A stretch of 64,000 nt of DNA from Histoplasma ohiense (taxonomy: Eukaryota > Ascomycota > Eurotiomycetes > Onygenales > Ajellomycetaceae): positions 4,345,001 through 4,409,000 of the forward strand of contig JAEVHH010000005.1 in NCBI GenBank assembly GCA_017607445.1, read 5' to 3'. The stretch's first letter is position 1; each line of letters begins with the position of its first letter. The notes under the pieces are model-generated. The model ran no database searches, had not been told where the DNA came from, and worked only from the letters and a program-made list of their open reading frames with translations. Below are positions 60,023 through 64,000 of this stretch, piece after piece. Position numbers and translations under genes: made by a program.

Positions 60023-63000
60023 AATGGGTAGAGAGATATGGCTAATAGCCCGATACCGACCAGAGACAGCCCGCAAACACCATCGTTGACAGTTCGGACA
60101 CTAACTCGAGACAGGTCGCATGCAACTGAGTTTACTGGGACATTCGCCGCCTCCAGACCATAGGGATTAATGGGGGGAGGTGTAGGCTCAGGGAAAGGCG
60201 ACGCGAAAATGGTGGGGGAGAGAGGAGTGAGGAGGACGCGCACTGGAGAAAATCGGAGCAGGAGGGAGATACAGGATGCAGGGAGGAATAGAATGAGCCA
60301 ACACGTCGTGGTCGAGAACGGAGTACGGAGCAATCGTGGTGCTGGTGGTGGTGGTGTTGTGTGTGTGTGTGAGAGTGAGAGAGTCCGAAGTTGGTTGACG
60401 AGAGAAAAGAGGAAATTGGCGGAGGCTGAAATAGTCAATAAAGATTTAGAAGCTCGGCCAGCAACACACACACACACACCATCATCAATCACCATCAATT
60501 CTCAACCATCAATCATGACAACGGCAACGGCTGTGTCATGCGTTGGACAGCAACCGCCTCTAATCATCGAGCTATAGCTAAGCCCTTCTCGCGACTGTAT
60601 TTACCAACTTCCTCCTTCGTTGTCGTTGCGGCGGTCATGTCATATCCTCAGAGATATAAACTATCTCCACCAGCCCCAATCGCCGCCGTGAATAACCTTG
60701 GAAATCATCTTCTAGTGCAAATGGCTATGATATCTTTGTCATGGAGGATGGGGGTTTGTTTGATGCATGCTGTCGATATATAATCAGTGAACCGCGCAGA
60801 CGATGAATCTGATATTCTCTCCCGCCTGTCCCGGAGAGCAATCAATTTATTCCATTCACTCTTCGCAATGAATGGCCTCTTTTCGTGCGCCGGTATCCAT
60901 ATATTGATATCTCACAGCTATGTCACCATGCTGCGGTAATACTTTTGATGGAATACCGATCTTTCGTCGTCTCCATCATATCCGATCCGTGCGGCGAAAC
61001 ACCGCAACCTGCGGTCGACAATCACCAAGCCAACACAAAGACCCGGCTAAACGTCGACTATTCGATCCTCTATCCGATGGCTGTCTAGATATACATGCTA
61101 CCTTTAATGTCACCTGTTCCGACTGACAATACAAGGCTGTTTTCCTTGGGGAAAACAGAAGAACCAAATGATACGCACGAGACCTTCCGCTTGGATGGCC
61201 ATGGCGCTGATTCCATAGATGATAGTTACAACAACACAATATTTAGTTAAGCGACAAAGTCTCCTTCCGGAAGAGTCAGCGGGTTATGCACGGTCCCATC
61301 TCTTATTTCCTACCAGGTCTGTTCAGAAATGGATTTACTACAATCATCGGGAGTTAATCTTCCCACTCTCCAGATTCTTAACCATACATCCTAATGAGTT
61401 CGGCGTGAATTTTTCACCTGCAGATATCCTCGGCATTATGTTATCTATCACTACGTTGAACCATCTCCATCTCCATCTCCATCTCCATTTATGGCAGCCG
61501 CGTGAATCGAGGAGAGAGAGAGAGAGAGAGAGAGAGATAATGCGACAGCTTATCATATCTAATCCTCATTTTAAGGCACTGATGATTTTGGCCTTACCTT
61601 GGTGGGCATTCTCACATGAAATCGGGTATCTGGATATGAATATACGGGTAGTTGGAATTGGAACGTACCGAGAGAGGAACGGGATGACTGAACGGTATCG
61701 CGGATTATGTGGAGCGTGACGAGGCGTAGCAGAAAGGATATTTTTTATTCTCTCCACCAACCAACTGGGCCTCTGGTATCTGGAGGGAAGACGACGGTTC
61801 TCTCGGGAATCAATGGAATCTGGCTGTACGCCCAGCAAAGAGTCATCAATCAATCAACACCTTTTTTTTGCGTGCAGTATCCGAAGGCGAAGGGAGGGGA
61901 ATTGGAGAGCAAAGAGCCTGCATAGCCTCATATCACACATAGCAATCATTTTCATGATTCCCGCGATGTGCTGGAGTTCCGCCTGCTGTGAAGAGCACGA
62001 TCGCCATTGTCCCTTCGACAATCAAACCCAATGGAGGCTTGGCTTGTGCTTTCGTTGCCAAGCTCGACCCGTGGCCCGTGCACACCCGCATGTCACAGCT
62101 GATAGAGAAAAGTTGGAAAAGTTGAACTCTCAAGCCTTGAGGATGATTGCAAGCATTGTTTCAATAGTATATCGTTATAAAAAAAGAATGGTTGCTGAAT
62201 GAGTTCGTAGTGTCGACAAGATAGCTGGTAACTGCTAACTAGAGATCAAGGTGATCAAACAAAAATATTTTGAATGATATCAATCAGAAGGCATGCTCTG
62301 TTCACTGCACAGTGCACACCAAGAAATCCAGACAAAAATCACAAAGTGACAAGTTCACAAAGAAGAGCACAGAGTATGGAGTACTCCGTAGCCCATGCTT
62401 ATTTCAGAACATAGTTCTTATTGGTCGTGTGTAAATCTCCCCATTTTAGCCCTCCCTTATGTCCTCGATACACATTTGAAGCATATCCCGTCCAGCAGTT
62501 AGCCGACCACGGGAGTCCTTTTGGAACGTCACGAAACGTGGGATTTGCTATGAGAAGACAGGCACCGGCAGCCAATGGAGAGCTTAAACCCTGAACCGGT
62601 GAATCCACTGGTGGCCGAGTCAACACTGGCGCTGAGGCTAGGCCCGAGCTAAAATACCGCCAGGCAAAGCAATGAGCGTAGCAGCGACTGTGGTTAGCTT
62701 CAGGCCCCGGGCCGGGCTCAAGGAGTCAGAAGTCAGAAGTCAGAATAATCGCCCGTGTGGCGCAGGGGCCGGGGCCCAGCGGGCGAGCTCTTGTTGTTGT
62801 TTGGTCGCCGGCTTTTTTTTTTTTTTCTCTTTTCTTTTTTTTTCTCTTTTCTTTTTTCTTCTTCCTTATTTCTCCCACCTTTCTTACCCCTTTTACATTC
62901 GGGTTCCTGTTCCTGTGCCTGAACCATAACTGGTTAGCCTGGTGTCAGAGGATGATAAGGATAATGAAAAACACCTCGTGTGTCTACCGCGTTCATGAAT

Positions 63001-63283
63001 GGCGGACAACGAAGAGATCAGAAGAAGAAGAAGAAGAAGAAGAAGAAGAAGAATAACAGTAGTGCGGTAATGCAATATAACAGTAAATGAATGAAAAGGA
63101 TCAGATACAAACCGTAACCATGTAGTCGAACCATTTTGTCTGTCGTCGTCGTCGTCGTTGTTTGTTCTCCTGATATTCTCTCCGTCTCCAGCCTCATCTC
63201 AGCCTCCTCCTCGTCTTTTCTCCATCAACAACTTCATCTTCTTCTCCTGCAATCTCCTCACAACGACAACAACACGCTCTCCT

Positions 63284-63318
<35 letters not shown>

Positions 63319-63428
63319 AGCCTGGGGTTGTCTGACCTGAGAGATCTCTCCGCCTGCCTAGCTGCCTGTCCGCCCTTTTTGCTTTCGCTTTTGTTTTTTT
63401 AATCCTTGACCTGTCTCTTCGTCCCATT
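60023..63428. other. SET1 upstream and long non-coding stretch with microsatellites
   Basis: No gene supported. Simple repeats: GT/GA tract near 60358-60380, CA tract 60465-60479, CATCTC units near 61464-61490, GA tract 61512-61536, T-rich run 62811-62850, AAG triplets 63023-63053, CT tract 63287-63316. Several open frames of 60-170 codons are low complexity or overlap on both strands. The first ~500 bases are the SET1 promoter side. Confidence 0.5.
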
Positions 63429-63734
63429 CTAGCCGTTCGTCTGCGTGGTAACATGATATTTCAGTGACAGCAACTCATTTTCAATCAGTCGATCACGCAA
63501 TTCCAAAAACGCTTGGACACACTTGGACACGCTGGGGGCAGTTGACGGTGCACCAAAATGTAACTTTTTCTCTATTTTCATCCAGTTTCCCCCGCCTGCA
63601 CTTCTGATGCTGTGTGCCTCTTGTGTCTTGAATAACTCCTCCTTTGTGTACCGGCGTATCCGTTTTATAAATTCAAAAGACCAGTGAGATGTGCAGTTCA
63701 TGGACACCTTATCTTCTTTACTGTTTGTTGACAT
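63429..63734 (-). CDS. Hypothetical short protein
   Basis: A 101-codon ATG frame on the minus strand with mixed, non-repetitive composition (for example KIEKKLHFGAPSTAPSVSKC). I recognise no family. It could be an exon or a fragment of a larger gene. Normal amino acid usage and distance from repeats make it slightly more credible than other short frames nearby. Confidence 0.25.
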   Translation of the reverse strand: MSTNSKEDKVSMNCTSHWSFEFIKRIRRYTKEELFKTQEAHSIRSAGGGNWMKIEKKLHFGAPSTAPSVSKCVQAFLELRDRLIENELLSLKYHVTTQTNG

Positions 63735-64000
63735 CTGCAGGCCAACCGCTAATGATCACTTCACAGAACATATGCAAGCCCCCCCTTTCGATGCTCCAGC
63801 TAAACCTATTGTGACCGCCTGTACGATCGCGCTTGAGATAGATTTTTCAACCCCTTTATTCCCCACCGCATTCGCATCCGCCTCTACTGCCTTGCATCAT
63901 TTTGCATCGGCCAGCCTTAGCCAAAGCTCCACGATTGTATTCAGTCACCACACACCTCTAACGTTCATGGACACGACAATTTGTTACATTAGTGGTTATT
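63735..64000. other. Window edge, nothing assigned
   Basis: Gene-like composition but no start codon, domain or RNA feature recognised. It may be the 5' region of a gene lying beyond the window. Confidence 0.4.

Noticed and set aside
61219..61719. 166-codon plus-strand frame upstream of SET1
   Set aside because: Contains CATCTC and GA microsatellites translated as His/Leu and Arg/Glu repeats; no domain.
1..64000. CRISPR arrays, operons, ribosome binding sites, tRNA or rRNA genes
   Set aside because: The DNA is eukaryotic; tandem repeats seen are microsatellites or LTR-derived, and no tRNA-like B-box with a matching cloverleaf or rRNA segment was recognised by eye. A covariance-model scan would be decisive for small RNAs.

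Overview
The window is filamentous ascomycete DNA. Genes carry many short GT-AG introns, and the housekeeping proteins are clearly fungal. A fungal HR-PKS/NRPS gene cluster is present, and AT-rich, CpG-depleted retrotransposon wreckage alternates with normal-GC gene islands. Eurotiomycetes, and within them Onygenales (CpG-stripped gypsy-rich isochores are known there), is my best placement. This is inference, not a species call.

Layout. 1-7684: AT-rich transposon island with one full-length Ty3/gypsy-type LTR element (400-6025, matching 5-bp target duplication CAGAA) riddled with stops, followed by nested or inverted LTR fragments. 8195-13770: three housekeeping genes, PRE10 (proteasome alpha-7, +), RIB4 (lumazine synthase, -) and GFA1 (glutamine:fructose-6-phosphate amidotransferase, -). 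14170-16140: a second degraded LTR patch, then a GC-rich orphan island. 17421-54698: a five-gene secondary-metabolite cluster: MFS exporter (-), highly reducing polyketide synthase (2479 aa, -), acyl-AMP ligase (560 aa, +), cytochrome P450 (554 aa, -) and a 5931-aa NRPS (+). Two small inverted-repeat elements sit between ligase and P450, one a TA-flanked mariner-type MITE. 54699-56100: AT-rich, CpG-poor spacer. 56101-60022: SET1 (COMPASS H3K4 methyltransferase, -). 60023-64000: mostly non-coding with microsatellites, plus one unexplained short ORF.

How the cluster should work (inference from family logic). The HR-PKS (KS-AT-DH-cMT-ER-KR-ACP) makes a reduced, methyl-branched fatty chain. The stand-alone ligase adenylates the free acid and loads it on the N-terminal carrier domain of the NRPS. 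The NRPS (T-C-A-T-E-C-A-T-C-A-T-C-T-C-A-T-CT) extends it with a D-configured first residue, two further residues, an unassigned residue at an A-less C-T module, and a last building block chosen by an unusual A domain that lacks the amino-group-anchoring Asp. The terminal CT domain should release the product, probably as a macrocycle. The P450 would oxidise it and the MFS protein export it. The plan resembles emericellamide- and echinocandin-type lipopeptide pathways, but the domain string and the fourth A domain do not match one I can name. No pathway-specific transcription factor, thioesterase or acyltransferase gene is visible in the window.

All gene models below were assembled by hand from reading frames and splice signals. 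Every multi-exon model closes in phase from start to stop, but none is checked against transcripts.
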